Shown: positions 12,100-23,520 of the stretch, in pieces | How positions within the stretch are numbered: position 1 is the first letter of the stretch | Layout of the letters: every line of letters begins with the position of its first letter | Assembly (NCBI GenBank): GCA_963978905.1 | Contig: OZ022259.1 | Coordinates: 248,001 to 312,000 of the forward strand | DNA from: Trichostrongylus colubriformis | Lineage: Eukaryota > Nematoda > Chromadorea > Rhabditida > Trichostrongylidae | DNA: 64,000 nucleotides | Reading direction: 5' to 3' | Notes under the pieces: generated by a model | The model's input: the letters and a program-made list of their open reading frames with translations, nothing else | Told to the model about the DNA's origin: nothing | Database searches by the model: none | Made by a program: the position numbers and the translations under genes

Positions 12100-12900
12100 G
12101 ACCAAACTTGTGGCTTATATATAGGTTATGATGATTTTTCATCTGCTACATACACCCTTCACTCATTTTGGCCCACCTTATCCCGACTCCTAGGCTCTCC
12201 TGGAACGAATTATAGGATTCAAATCTCAACACCGAACATTTAAACGCGCTCCCCCCCCCAACCCACAGTGGGGGAGTCTGACATAGTCCGTATGCTACCT
12301 GTTCATCTCTTAGCAAGATCCACCCAAGTTTGACTTGATCTGACTTCTACGCTTGTTCTTCAGGTAGTGCTGAGTTTCGGGTGCACAGACACAACGTGAC
12401 AGACACGCCAAACTCCTGGTTCATATATAGGTTATGATTCTTCATCCGTTACATACACCCTTCACGCATTTCGGGACACCTTATCCTGACTCCTGGGCTC
12501 TTTGGAACGATTTATAGAATTTTGCATACAAACACCGAACATTTTAACGCAGGCCCGTCCACAGTGTCCACAGTGGGCAGAGTCTGACATGGTCCGTATG
12601 CTACCTGTTCATCTCTTAGCAAGATGCACCCAACTTTGACTTGATCTGACTTCTCCGCTTGTTCTTCAGGTAGTGCTGAGTTTCGGGTGCACAGACACAA
12701 CATGACAGACACGCCAAACTCCTGGTTCATATATAGGTTATGATTCTTCATCCGTTACATACACCCTTCACTCATTTTGGCCCACCTTATCCTGACTCCT
12801 GGGCTCTTTGGAACGATTTATAGAATCTTACATACAAACACCGAACATTTTAACGCAGGCCCCGTCCACAGTGTCCACAGTGGGCGGAGTCTGACATGGT
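12100..12900 (+). repeat. 306-bp tandem repeat units of family T
   Basis: The phrase gttatgat following ggttcatatatag occurs at 12125, 12431 and 12737, exactly 306 bases apart each time. Each unit holds a stretch beginning ttggaacgatttatagaat, a core with ccacagtgggcggag-like sequence and a second core gacttgatctgacttc. Further diverged copies of the same end sequence (ggtttatatatagggtatgat) appear near 13662, 14229, 14757, 15117, 15362 and 17452, all on the plus strand. Confidence 0.85.
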
Positions 12901-13800
12901 CCAGTAAAGTAGTGTGCAGTGAAGACACCTCCTGCACAAAAACCAATATTTTCAATCAATATCGACCGGTGATGCATGATGTTGTAGTATTTCAGCTTAG
13001 TAAGGCACCTAATCAATATTATGGTCCATGAGCCGTTTCCAGCCTTCTGCACAAACACTGATATTTTCAATCAACACCGTAGCGAAGGCTCCACCTAACG
13101 TGATCATTTGGCATTATTTATGCCACTTGAGCTGTTACACATTATTTCGGTTTTTAACCGGTTCTTAGAGCGCTTTAGAGAAGAATTATAATGTTTCATG
13201 AGTGAATACGACTTCGACTGCTCGCTCCTCCCACTATGGGCGGGTCGTCACCCACTTCAGACATGCTGAGCACAGCTCAGATCTCGCTGACCTCCACCGA
13301 TTTTTCTCGGTCTCTGCACTGCTTTGGAGCCGGGTTATGAACATTGATGGTTAGCACCGCTCACTTGGAGCGCGCTCCGCCCATTGAAGGTGGGTTTCCC
13401 TCAACTGCTACATATACTCGAATCTCATCTTGGTTCACCATCTCCCGATGAGATTCTCCCTTCTTTTGAGACGATTCGAGGACAATGTAGCGCACGCCCG
13501 CCTACTGTGTGCGGATTCCGTGTGCGCCCTGCACATCTTGGACCGTGCCCGACCCGACTCAAACTTGACCTGACTTCCCCCACTTGTCTTTCTCGTAAAA
13601 CCGAGAATCGAGCGGGCAGACAAACATCCGTGCAAACAAACTCACCAAACTCCTGGTTCATATATAGGGTATGATAGGTTGAGGCTAGAGGATTTCAACT
13701 TCTTGGGCACCCACTCAATGGTATGGTTGATAAGCCGTTATCAGCCTTCTCTCAAAAACCAAAATTTTCAATCAATATCCCTGCTTAGTCTCCGTCTACC
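12898..13800 (+). repeat. Single satellite-like monomers inside family T units
   Basis: At about 12930-13070 and 13680-13790 there are isolated, diverged relatives of the 117-bp satellite (atttcaactt, then tatggtccatRagccgttt, then aaaaccRatattttcaatca). They lie between GC-palindrome repeat copies, so the monomer exists as a component of the dispersed repeat as well as in the long array. Confidence 0.7.
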
Positions 13801-14443
13801 CTTTTAATTTGGTATATTTTTGTCACGGCTGAACATTGCTCAGCATTGGTCCCCAGATCCCGATGCAGAGGAGGTATAATTTCTCATGACTGAACACTTC
13901 ATCTATTGCATGCTCCGCTCCTGAAGGCGATCTCTCTCACCTGCGACAAACACTATAAACTCGCCTACACCCCTTTCCCTTTTTGGCGACGTCCGGGCTC
14001 TTTTGGAAGGACTTGTAGAATTCTCCGCATAAACACCGATAGTTAAAACGCATGTCTCTCCCTAGGAGGACAGAGGATTTCCACATGGTCCATGTGCGCT
14101 CTTTACATCTCCTACTACCATGAACCCCCAACCCAGCGTTGACCTAACCTCTCCCGCTTGTTTCTCAGAGTTCTCTATGTCGAGTTTTGGGTGGACCGAC
14201 AAACAAAATATCAGACAAACCAATTTCCTGGTTTATATATAGGTCATGATGAAAGGTTATGATTTCTAGGCTGCTCTGTAGCCGAGTTATGAAGTTAATG
14301 GTGGTAAGCACCGCCTATTTGGAGTACTCTCCGCCCACCGAAGGCGGGCCTCTCTTAACTACACAGATACAAATTCCCTCACCTCGCCCTTACTCAAGTT
14401 TTCTCGACGTTCTGATTCTTTTGGAACGATTTATCGAATTTTT

Positions 14444-14628
14444 GGCGCTGTCGCAAAGAGAGAGAGGGGGGGGGGGGTGCATGCCACATAAACTAAGCCT
14501 AGAAGAAGAAAGGAATCATCTCTTTCTACTAAGCCTTGGACAAAAAATGCGCGATTCACCCATCACGGATCCCTCCGAGATGCCTAGATATGCAGCGTTC
14601 TGTGAGATGTCCTTCATTGCGAAAGCAT
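14444..14628. repeat. GGTGCTATCGCAATG MITE, copy in family T cluster
   Basis: Left end GGCGCTGTCGCAAAG and right end CATTGCGAAAGCAT are inverted relatives of the family ends. The flanking 8-mers gaattttt (14436-14443) and caattttt (14629-14636) match at 7 of 8 positions, consistent with an 8-bp target duplication. Confidence 0.65.
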
Positions 14629-15383
14629 CAATTTTTCACCCAAACACCGAACATTTTGACCGCAAACCCCACCCACAATAAGCTTAGTCCCAGATGTTCC
14701 CCGCTCCTTTTTCAGGCGGTACTGAATCTCGGACAGAGAGACACACCAAACTTCTGGTTTATAAATAGGGCATGACAGGTTCTAATGACGATATGCTGAA
14801 TACAGCCTAGACCTCGCTCCGCCTTCCGAAGCTGGCCCTCTATTAATTGCTACACACCCTAAACTTGACTTTACCCACTTTTCCTGAGGTTCCAACAATT
14901 TTGAGACAAATTATAGAATTTCACACCCAAACACTGGTCATTTTGGCGCAAGCCCCGCCTACAGTGGGCGGAGTCCTACATGTGCGCATGTGCGCTCTGT
15001 ACATGGAACGCGTCCCAACCTACGTGAACTTGACTTGACCTCCAAATTGCCTTTCTGGCAAAACCGAGAATCGAGCGGGCAGCCAACAATGCGTACAAAC
15101 AAACACACCAAACTCCTGGTTTATATATAGGGTATGATATCATCTTGGTCCACCCTCTCCCGACATCCGGGCAATTTTGAGACGATGCGGCGCACGCCCC
15201 GCCCACTGTAGGCGAAGTCCCACGTTGCGCTCTGTACATCTTGGACCATGCCCCACCCAACCTAAATTTGACCTGACCTCCCCAAGTTGTCTTTCTGGTA
15301 AAACCAAGAATCGAGCGGGCTGACAAACAAACATTCGTTCAAAGAAACACACCATACTCCTGGTTTATATATAGGGTTTCATT

Positions 15384-17275
15384 GATGGGTGATGCATGAC
15401 GTTGTGGAATTTCAACTTTTCTGAGCGCACTTAATCAAGTATGGTCCATAAGCCGTTTCCAGCCTTCTGCACGAAAACCGATGTTTTCAATCAGTATCGA
15501 TCGGTGATGCATGATGTTGTAGAATTTCAACTTTTGTGAGAGCGCTTAATCAATAGTATGGTCCATAAGCCGTTTCCAGCTTTCTGCACAAAAACCGATA
15601 TTTTCAATCAATATCGATCGGTGATGCATGATGTTGTGGAATTTCAACTTTTATGAGAGCACTTAATCAATAGTATGGTCCATAAGCCGTTTCCAGCTTT
15701 CTGCACAAAAACCAATATTTTCAATCAGTATCGATCGGTGATGCATGATGTTGTAGAATTTCAACTTTTATGAGAGCGCTTAATCAATAGTATGGTCCAT
15801 AAGCCGTTTCCAGCTTTCTGCACAAAAACCGATATTTTCAATCAATATAGATCGGTGATGCATGATGTTGTGGAAATTCAACTTTTATGAGAGCACTTAA
15901 TCAAGTATGGTCCATAAGCCGTTTCCAGCCTTCTGCACAAAAACCGATATTTTCAATCAGTATCGATCGGTGATGTATGATGTTGTAGAATTTCAACTTT
16001 TATGAGAGCGCTTAATCAGTAGTATGGTCCATAAGCCGTTTCCAGCTTTCTGCACAAAAACCGATATTTTCAATCAATATCGATCGGTGATGCATGATGT
16101 TGTGGAATTTCAACTTTTATGAGAGCACTTAATCAATAGTATGGTCCATAAGCCGTTTCCAGCTTTCTGCACAAAAACCGATATTTTCAATCGATATCGA
16201 TCGGTGATGTATGATGTTGTAGAATTTCAACTTTTATGAGAGCGCTTAATCAGTAGTATGGTCCATACGCCGTTCCCAGCTTTCTGCACAGAAACCGATA
16301 TTTTCAATCACTTTCGATCGGTGATGCATGATGTTATGGAATTTCAACTTTTCTGAAGGCACTTATTCAATAGTATGGTCCATACGCCGTTCCCAGCTTT
16401 CTGCACAGAAACCGATATTTTCAATCACTTTCGATCGGTGATGTATGATGTTATGGAATTTCAACTTTTCTGAAGGCACTTATTCAATAGTATGGTCCAT
16501 ACGCCGTTCCCAGCTTTCTGCACAAAAACCGACATTTTCAATCAATATCGATCGGTGATGTATGATGTTGTGGAATTTCAACTTTTCTGAAGGCACTTAT
16601 TCAATAGTATGGTCCATACGCCGTTCCCAGCTTTCTGCACAGAAACTGATATTTCCAATCAATATCGATCGATGTTGCATGACGTTGTAGAATTTCAACT
16701 GTTATGAGGGCACTTAATCAATAGTATGGTCCATAAGCCGTTTCCAGCTTTCTGCACAAAAACCGACATTTTCAATCAATATCGATCGGTGATGTATGAT
16801 GTTGTGGAATTTCAACTTTTCTGAAGGCACTTATTCAATAGTATGGTCCATACGCCGTTCCCAGCTTTCTGCACATAAACCGATATTTTCAATCACTTTC
16901 GATCGGTGATGTATGATGTTGTGGAATTTCAACTTTTCTGAAGGCACTTATTCAATAGTATGGTCCATACGCCGTTCCCAGCTTTCTGCACAAAAACCGA
17001 CATTTTCAATCAATATCGATCGGTGATGTATGATGTTGTGGAATTTCAACTTTTCTGAAGGCACTTATTCAATAGTATGGTCCATACGCCGTTCCCAGCT
17101 TTCTGCACAGAAACCGATATTTCCAATCAATATCGATCGATGTTGCATGACGTTGTAGAATTTTAACTTCTATGTGGGCACTTAATCAATAGTATGGTCC
17201 ATAAGCCGTTTCCAGCCTTCTGCAAAAAAACCGATATTCTCGATCAATGTCGATCGATTCAATCAATATCGATAA
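15384..17275 (+). repeat. 117-bp satellite array, about 16 monomers
   Basis: The gatcggtgatg-type start recurs at 15384, 15499, 15616, 15733, 15850, 15965, 16082, 16199, 16316, 16433, 16550, 16667, 16784, 16901, 17018, 17135 and 17252. The spacing is 117 bp except for two 115-bp steps. The left part alternates two variants (gttgtag with agagcgc; gttgtgg with agagcac), a 234-bp dimer. The right part repeats a four-monomer block: 16316-16783 matches 16784-17251 variant by variant, a 468-bp higher-order unit. There is no coding potential. Units are adjacent with no unique spacers, so it is not a CRISPR array. Confidence 0.95.
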
Positions 17276-17399
17276 AGTCCATGTGCGCTTTGTACATCTC
17301 CTACTACCATTTCCCACTTAACCCACACTTTAACCGACCTCTCCCGCTAATTTCCGAAGGTATATCGAGCGTCGAGTACCTCAAACTTGGGTAATTAAA

Positions 17400-17425
17400 C
17401 CGGACAGACAGACAGACAGACAGAC
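17400..17425 (+). repeat. (GACA)n microsatellite
   Basis: A short run of cagacagacagacagacaga just before a family T end sequence (ccaaactcctggtttatata). Similar but shorter gaca runs precede that end in other copies, so it is part of the repeat. Confidence 0.8.
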
Positions 17426-17519
17426 ATCATTACAAACACACCAAACTCCTGGTTTATATATAGGGTATGATAGCTTCTGTATAGGCCTTGAAATGGCAAA
17501 TGTACTGCAAAGGAAATTG

Positions 17520-17690
17520 ACTCCAACCTTCCTTAACTGACTTCCATGAAAACAGGACGTGGACTAGTTGGGTTAACCCCGGCACAAGCATTCAATCGAG
17601 AAGAGTTGCTTCAACGTACCAGGAAAGCGGGCTCCGCAAATGAGTGGGACAAACGCTGAAGAAGAAGAGGAACTAATGTCAACTGATCAC
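17520..17690 (+). mobile_element. RTE-type retrotransposon 3' end fragment
   Basis: The sequence from tgtggactag-like gtggactagttggg through ccccggcacaagcattc to aaatgagtgggacaaacgct and a gaagaagaag tail is a close match, by eye, to the complement of 44340-44460, the 3' end of a recognisable RTE reverse transcriptase. The final residues of the RT frame (KRAPQMS- / ADPAIE-type ending) precede the tail. Only about 160 bp remain, so it is a severely 5'-truncated insertion. Confidence 0.8.
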
Positions 17691-18421
17691 GGTAGGAGAG
17701 CGTCAGCAGGTTACTGTTCGGAAATTTGGTTTTTGTGCAAAGGGCTGGAAACAGCTTATGGACCATACCACTGGGTGAGTGCCCCCATAGAAGTTGAAAT
17801 ACAGCGTAATTCACCACCGATCGATATTGACCTAAGGTACCGGTTTTTGCGTAAAGGCTGGAAACAGCCTATGGACCATACCACTACTGATTGTGAGTGA
17901 GGACCCCCATAGAAGACGAAATTCTGGAAAACTATCACCGAGCCACGCCAAGTGACGCCGTTGCAGATCTTGAGTGAAGTCCTATTGGTCGAATCGATCG
18001 AAATCGTAGATTTCTGTGCAATGAGCTGAAAACAGGTGAAGTTAAAGGTCTGCGGCATCATGTGCCATGAGTCGTAACGGTCATTTTCGTACGGAGGGCC
18101 GGGCAATGTGATGAACCACACCAGTAGATGGACACAATTGCAGAACCTTCAATTCATAGAGAACAGAGACATTGCATGTAGATGGATACCTATTGTTATG
18201 ATGGCACTGTAGTGAAGGCTGTAAATGGACTACCCCGCAGTACAAATGTAAAATCCATAGATTTTCGTCAAACCACATTGCTGTGTAATTCCTGTTTACG
18301 GCATTTTGCCCACAGCAACCTTCGCACCGGTACAGTACAACGCGATGTAGATCGCGAAGCACACCTGGATGTAAAAAAAAGCACGTAATCGATATCAAAC
18401 TTAGTACTAGCGACAAACAAA

Positions 18422-19482
18422 TGCCATGATTATGGATTGACCATATTTTTCGAGAGAAAGCTAGAGTTTAGGAACAGACAGCTTCGCAAGCGTTGACCGA
18501 GGGATCGTACCTTCAGAAATTTTCGATGACTCCGGGCTTGACCCTGGTCCAGACGTTTTGTGGGATCATTTCATTGCACTGGATGATGCCGCTGACGTCG
18601 TGCATGCCCCATTCTGTGAAATTGCGAATTTTCACCAGTTTGAAGCTTTTGTGTAGGATGTTCTGGTATTCCAGAACCAATCGGTTTTATCGTGGGCACA
18701 TAGTGGCACACCTAGTTATCTACCAAGTATCTGGGATGTGACCTCGTTTGGTAATTAAAGGCGGTACTACGTAAAAGCACCTTGGCTCGCAGTGCAGTTA
18801 CGTACTTCCGACAACTACCGTAAGCCGACGCCTGAATAAATTGAATTTGAAGTGCAGCTTTCCGGACCGTACTCAGTTCAATCTGCAGTAGAGTTGCTTT
18901 CCGCACGAATAAATTGAACATTCTAAAATCGATCCTGTAGTGTGCATGCTGTAGTGAACATTAAATTGTCTCATGGACGAATAAGCAGACGACTGCTGAA
19001 AAATGTACCGTGCTCATGTACATTTTGGAATGGTTTACAAATGGCTTTCGGGGAGATGCAAAAGCATATACCTATTTTCGGTATGTTGACTGTCGAAAGA
19101 AATTCCTAAAGAAGGTGAAATATATTTTATGCACATCCATTTTCAACGGAGGCATAATGAAAAAAACCCACAACAGGGATGGCAAAAGAGGTCCTTCATG
19201 AATAAGTACACAGATGATGAGGAGTCGCTGCCAATGTATTTTTGGGGCACTATACGCTGCTCGGTGGCAGGCGCTGTTTTTGCCTAGGCTTTCAGCCTGA
19301 TCCCTACCTCAGATGGAAGCCCTTATCCCCCATCAAGCAAGTCTAGGGTAGAAGTATACACTTGAGTGAACAAAATGCTGATTCTAGAACGGTATCGAGT
19401 GGGGGTGACAGCGCGACTATGAGTATTCCCCCATTAACAACATCAGCGTCCAGGAGTCCTCTTCCTAATGCTGATCCCTAAC
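18422..19482. other. No gene recognised
   Basis: There is a repeated aataaattgaa motif near 18830-18915. A segment near 18760-18790 (ctacgtaaaagcaccttgg) has an inverted relative near 20110-20135 (aaggtgcttttacgtaat). No exon or RNA gene is seen. Confidence 0.35.
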
Positions 19483-19954
19483 TTTAAAGGCACACCACGC
19501 GATAATCCAATTAGTGGCTCACTTTCGTGGAGCGAGTGTGCCCTTGGATGACTGCTCAAATTGCATCCTTGTTGCGGCTGCACGGTGCACCCTCATGGTG
19601 TTGTGCCTGCTTGGACGGAACCGAGCCACGCCCACCCGGCTGGATCACACCCGGCCTCAGACCAACAAGTTTCCAACGTGGGGCTCACGTGGAAAATGAA
19701 ATTCGCTCTAAGAGATTATATTAAATGAAACGGCCATTTCGGTATCGAAGGCAGCTTCCATAGGAAAATCTTCCATCTAACGCCGCGTATGATTCAGCTG
19801 AGTGGGCGTGGCTCGGTTTTGTTCAAGGAGGCACAACACCGTGAGGGTGCATCGTGCAACCGCAACAAAGATGCAATTTGAGCAATTATCCAAGGACCTA
19901 CTGGCCCCACGAAAGTAAGCCACTAATTGGATTATCGCGTGGTATGCCTTTAAA
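19483..19954. repeat. TTTAAAGGCAC hairpin MITE
   Basis: Both ends read TTTAAAGGCAYACCACGCGA running inward. The arms stay complementary for well over 100 bp (ccaattagtggct, gcaaccgcaac / gttgcggctgcac, ggagtgggcgtggctcgg). TTTAAA at each end may include a TTAA or TTTAAA target site. It is non-coding. Confidence 0.85.
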
Positions 19955-20189
19955 GAGGCAGATGATGCGTGCAGAGGTTTTGCTTGAAACCTGGAAATTC
20001 TCTCTATCTCATATTGCTTCGTATCCACTAGAAGGACGCAAGAAATAAGTTAGGTCAAACCATTATTAGCGCTAGAAACGTGGCGCATGTGAACTGTAAA
20101 TGAAAGCGAAGGTGCTTTTACGTAATACCATTGAAGGCACCCCATATCGTAATAGGACTTCGTGAGGACTCTTCTACAATGCATTACCC

Positions 20190-20667
20190 AAGTGCACCCG
20201 TTATTAATTCATAGAGCAATCATTTTACCACTGCAGCAGCTACAATAGCCGTACAACAACAAATCTCCTCCATCAACGTACTACGCATAAGACGTTGACG
20301 GAGGTTTAGGCATTCTTCAGAGTTCGCGACTCACCCTTAAAATTTAACTATTTACCCCGTATCTTACCCTTTCCGCCGGAATAGCTCGAGTCGCGCGATC
20401 GGCCGGTTCATTTGTCAATGCGTATCTTTTCCCTTCCGCCTGGAAAAAGGAAAAAGATACATAACGATCAAGCAATTCAGGCGATTGCGTGTCGCGCGAG
20501 CCTTGCGAATCGCCTGATTCGCTTAATCGTTATGTATCTTTTTCCTTCCATGTGATTCGCGCGATTACCTGAATCGCGAACTCTGAACAATGAACAGTCT
20601 GGTTGTACGTTGTAGTACAGTTGATGCGGTGGTAGAATGCTCTATGGATTAATAGCGATTGCACTTG
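20190..20667. repeat. CAAGTGCA inverted-repeat element with inner palindromes
   Basis: The ends caagtgcacccgttattaat and attaatagcgattgcacttg are inverted copies, and complementarity continues through ctctatgaat and gtacaac. Inside, a second palindrome pairs agagttcgcgac with cgcgaactct and gtatctttttccttcc with ggaaaaagatac. It is rich in gattcgcgcgatt motifs and has no coding potential. Confidence 0.75.
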
Positions 20668-20739
20668 AGCGGTGCATTGTCAGCTCGTGTGAAGTGCCAA
20701 AGGGAAAGTAAGGAACAATAGATGCAGAAGTCAGTGCTA

Positions 20740-21643
20740 TTAGGTCGTTCGGAAAGTTCGTGCCGTTTTTGCGTGTTCACAAGATAAATTCAAATTTCAA
20801 AGCGTGTCAACATCAACATGAATTAAATTACATGTTGTACTCCCTAGATAGACAAAAAGTTACTCTTTCTGAATATATGTTTCCTTTGGAATGCCACGAG
20901 GTTTTCGAATAATTAAGGAAATTTTGAAGTACTGCGAAAATGGCAATTTTTGGACTTCACTTCAAAAGATCTTGTTCAGTCGAGTCGCAGCAAAGGAAAC
21001 CACAAATGTGAATACTGCAAGAGGAGGGGGTGAAGCATTGGATGGAACACTTTGTCCCTGGTTTCAGAAGTGCAGAAATGAGAACGAGTTGCTTGAATTT
21101 TCAATTGATCAAATCGCTTTGACTAAAACGACAGAAAGCGATGAGCGTCCATACTTGCAGGGGATATCAACAAGTATTGGCCCTCAACAAACAAACATAG
21201 TTAACCACCTCAAGTAGCCTCGATTTGAAAAAAAAAACCAAAAAAAATCAGTGCCGCGCGACCTCTCAAAGCAGCCATGCGCGAGCACATTTTCCACAAA
21301 TCGTCTTCCACTAATCGAAGCAGTTGCAGGGCAAGGCCCTTACTCGTCCATCATGTTCATCTGATCTAGCGCTAACTATGCCCCACTTCCAAAAACATCT
21401 GGGCAGCTCCTTCAGTAGTAGTGTGTTCAGAAAGAATGGCGATTTGGAGTCTACTTTTTTCATTTCGCGCAATATAAATCATCAGCCCTTCATCAAATTG
21501 AGACATTCAGGTAAGCATAATGTTGCCAAGAGTGTAGCGAATCGAATGGTGCTTATTCTGTGAGAAAAGATGCACTCTGAGCCGAGTTATGATCCTCCGA
21601 AGTTGAAATTACAAAAACGGCAAGAACTTTCCGGACAACCTAA
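20740..21643 (+). mobile_element. Deleted mariner transposon
   Basis: A 904-bp element with inverted ends (TTAGGTCGTTCGGAAAGTTC at the left; the complement of CTTTCCGGACAACCTAA at the right), flanked by TA. Internal remnants are recognisably mariner: WFQKCRN and TNIVNHLK in the N-terminal half, and a block reading SSDLALT followed by FQKHLGS in the C-terminal half. The catalytic middle is missing. It belongs to a different mariner lineage from the element at 9068-10322, because the end sequences differ. Confidence 0.9.
20891..21563 (+). pseudogene. Mariner transposase fragments
   Basis: Two open pieces, 20891-21217 and 21324-21563, carry the N-terminal DNA-binding part (ending NIVNHLK, the typical end of the second helix-turn-helix) and the C-terminal part after the third catalytic aspartate. 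Roughly 100-150 codons of catalytic core between them are absent, so the element is dead. Confidence 0.85.
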
Positions 21644-21680
21644 TACTACTTGAGCTCAGTGAAATTCAAACATCAAGGGG

Positions 21681-21947
21681 ATGGGCAAGCCTGAATTAAA
21701 TCGTTCCGTGTGGAACTTAATGCGCTGGATGAGACAGAGGCGAAATGTCCCATTTTGGGTTTTCGCATTTATTATTAGCATAGTATTTTTTCCTGCGTTT
21801 GAATATGCTCAGATGCCTGAAAAACCAAAAGAACGATGGATTCCCCATGAAAAAGAGCCGAAAGCAGCCCTCCACCCGTTGACTACGCTACGTGAAGCCC
21901 GTCGCTGCATGCGAGAGCTCTTTGATCCTCCGTCCGTCGTATCGTAA
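21681..21947 (+). CDS. Hypothetical 88-residue single-pass membrane protein
   Basis: An uninterrupted frame from ATG at 21681. It has a basic N-terminus (RWMRQRRNVPFW), one strong hydrophobic segment at about residues 26-41 (WVFAFIISIVFFPAF), then a charged segment with PEKPKERWIPHEKEPK. This composition is typical of small mitochondrial or ER membrane proteins, but I do not recognise the family. No trans-splice acceptor is obvious. The C-terminal 25 codons run into GC-rich sequence that could be repeat-derived. It starts 38 bp after the mariner at 20740-21643. It could be a single-exon gene, one exon of a larger gene or a chance frame. Confidence 0.3.
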   Translation: MGKPELNRSVWNLMRWMRQRRNVPFWVFAFIISIVFFPAFEYAQMPEKPKERWIPHEKEPKAALHPLTTLREARRCMRELFDPPSVVS

Positions 21948-22320
21948 CAGCTGTATCCGCAGAGCAAAGGTCGTCCCGCTGACGGCGGTTGCATGGAGGC
22001 TAGCCTGCTGGAGAAAGAGCACGCTATCGGCGGAGACGCTGACGGCCGCGTTGCATCAGCTGACGCGGCGCGGCCGGCGCTCGAGCCGACGGGGAATTTC
22101 CCCATCGCGGCTATCAGCCACGGCCTAAAATTTCCAGCTGGTCACCCTACAGCTTACTTCTACGTGTTTCTCAACGTATTGCATATCTTAGTACTTTCCT
22201 CGAGTCTTGTTAGATGCCTGCTTGGCTCCATGCTGCTGGCGTGACTCTCTTGACAGCTGTTCGTGAGTTCAATAAGTTCCAGAGATCCGCTTTGCTTGAT
22301 GCTTTTCTTTAGTGGTTTCG

Positions 22321-22431
22321 GGTGCTACCGCAGTGAATGGTGGGGCACCGTATAGAATAATATATAGAATAATAGATATTTAAGCATCACAAAAATAGCA
22401 CTGGGTGCCTCTCCCTCATCGCGATAGTACC
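22321..22431. repeat. GGTGCTATCGCAATG MITE, short copy
   Basis: Left end GGTGCTACCGCAGTG and right end CATCGCGATAGTACC are inverted copies of each other and of the 25991-26199 ends. Only about 110 bp remain. The flanking 8-mers tggtttcg and taatttca share 5 of 8 bases. Confidence 0.6.
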
Positions 22432-22439
22432 TAATTTCA

Positions 22440-23127
22440 TTTATCCTGCTTTTATCCCTTGCATAAGACTTGTTGGAAAGCGAATTTTACTGAGATGTCA
22501 TCTACCATTCTGTATTTTTTTGTTTTCCATCACTTTTGAAAATGCCATTATTTGAAGCAAGTATTGGGCAGCAGGAAAATCTCTTCATAATCTTTCATAG
22601 TTTTGAAAATTCCATTATTCGCATCAAAGATTAGGCCATATTTTTGATAAAATAGCCGTATTTTCGGAAAGTTATTTTGTTGCCCATATTAATTTATAGT
22701 GATATATCCAGAAATATTTAATATTTGAGATACAGAAAAAAGTGAGTTTCCAAACCAAGGAAAGGATGAGACGAGGCCAGCTGATGGCGGTTATGGCCGC
22801 CTGGTCTCACCTTAACGTTGGGGCCCAGGCGGCACCCGTGGAGATGGAGCAATCAAAAGTCGATCTTGAGAATTCATCATTTCCATCAAAGGCATAGAGA
22901 CTTTAGCAATCTGAATGAACTGTTATTTTGTACTGGGTGCTCTCATTGTGAACCTTAATTGTAGTTGCATCCAGAATGTTCCAGAAAGTTGCTGGATCAT
23001 GTTGCAAACATTATCCTACAGCCTAATAGAATTCAGAGCTGTAAAAAAGGTTCATTGGATCGACTTATCCCTAGTTCGATTTCTCGCCTCCTTTTCCTTG
23101 TCAATACCTTGGAAAGCTCTACACGCC
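22440..23127. other. No gene recognised
   Basis: AT-rich sequence with a short repeated phrase (tttgaaaatKccattatt at about 22535 and 22605). Nothing is assignable to a gene. Confidence 0.35.
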
Positions 23128-23520
23128 TTTAAAGACACCGGAAGGTGTAAATTTGGCGATTCGTGGAATATGAAAGATGAAGTGCTCAGTTTGTAATGTA
23201 ACAGTAGAGAAATAGCGAAATAAAACGCGAAAAAAAAAACGAGTAATAGAAACCTGAAATCCTGCGTCACTAGCCGGGGGTAGACTGCAGGCGGACGGAG
23301 AGGCTAAATCAGACAGCCACGAACGTTGTCCCGCCCTCAGGCAATTCACCTGGCTAGTGATCTGCATTACGATACGCTGTGCTGCGGGATCGTGATAAGA
23401 CCCCAGACCGCGCGTTATCATGCGAGTTTCACTACACATCACATCTGAAGTGGAAGTTTGTTTCCAGAGAGCACGTATCCCTATTTCTCATTCCCTACTT
23501 ACCCCTCCCGGTGCCTTAAA
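23128..23520. repeat. TTTAAAGACACCGG MITE, copy 1
   Basis: Begins TTTAAAGACACCGGAAGGTG and ends CCCCTCCCGGTGCCTTAAA, an inverted pair. It aligns along its whole length with 27049-27442 (shared: gtagactgcag / gtggactgcag, gtgctgcggg, gaagtRgaaggtt). It is non-coding. Confidence 0.8.

Larger units (their letters stand above)
11393..18421. mobile_element. About 7 kb composite inverted-repeat structure
   Basis: A segment of about 500 bp at 11414-11930 recurs inverted at 17890-18390. Both arms share gcttcgcgatctacatcgcg, the tgtgtccatcYactggtgtgg block, cattgcccggccc and ccagaattt, in the same order reading inward. Between the arms lie tandem 306-bp units, several GC-palindrome repeats in one orientation, a MITE, a 117-bp satellite and an RTE tail. 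The innermost part of each arm already contains satellite-like sequence (ggtatgRtccataRgc). It may be one large foldback transposon or two inverted insertions. No open frame resembles a transposase. Confidence 0.6.

Noticed and set aside
15384..17275. Regular repeats at fixed spacing, superficially CRISPR-like
   Set aside because: The units are contiguous 117-bp monomers without unique spacers, in a eukaryotic repeat cluster.
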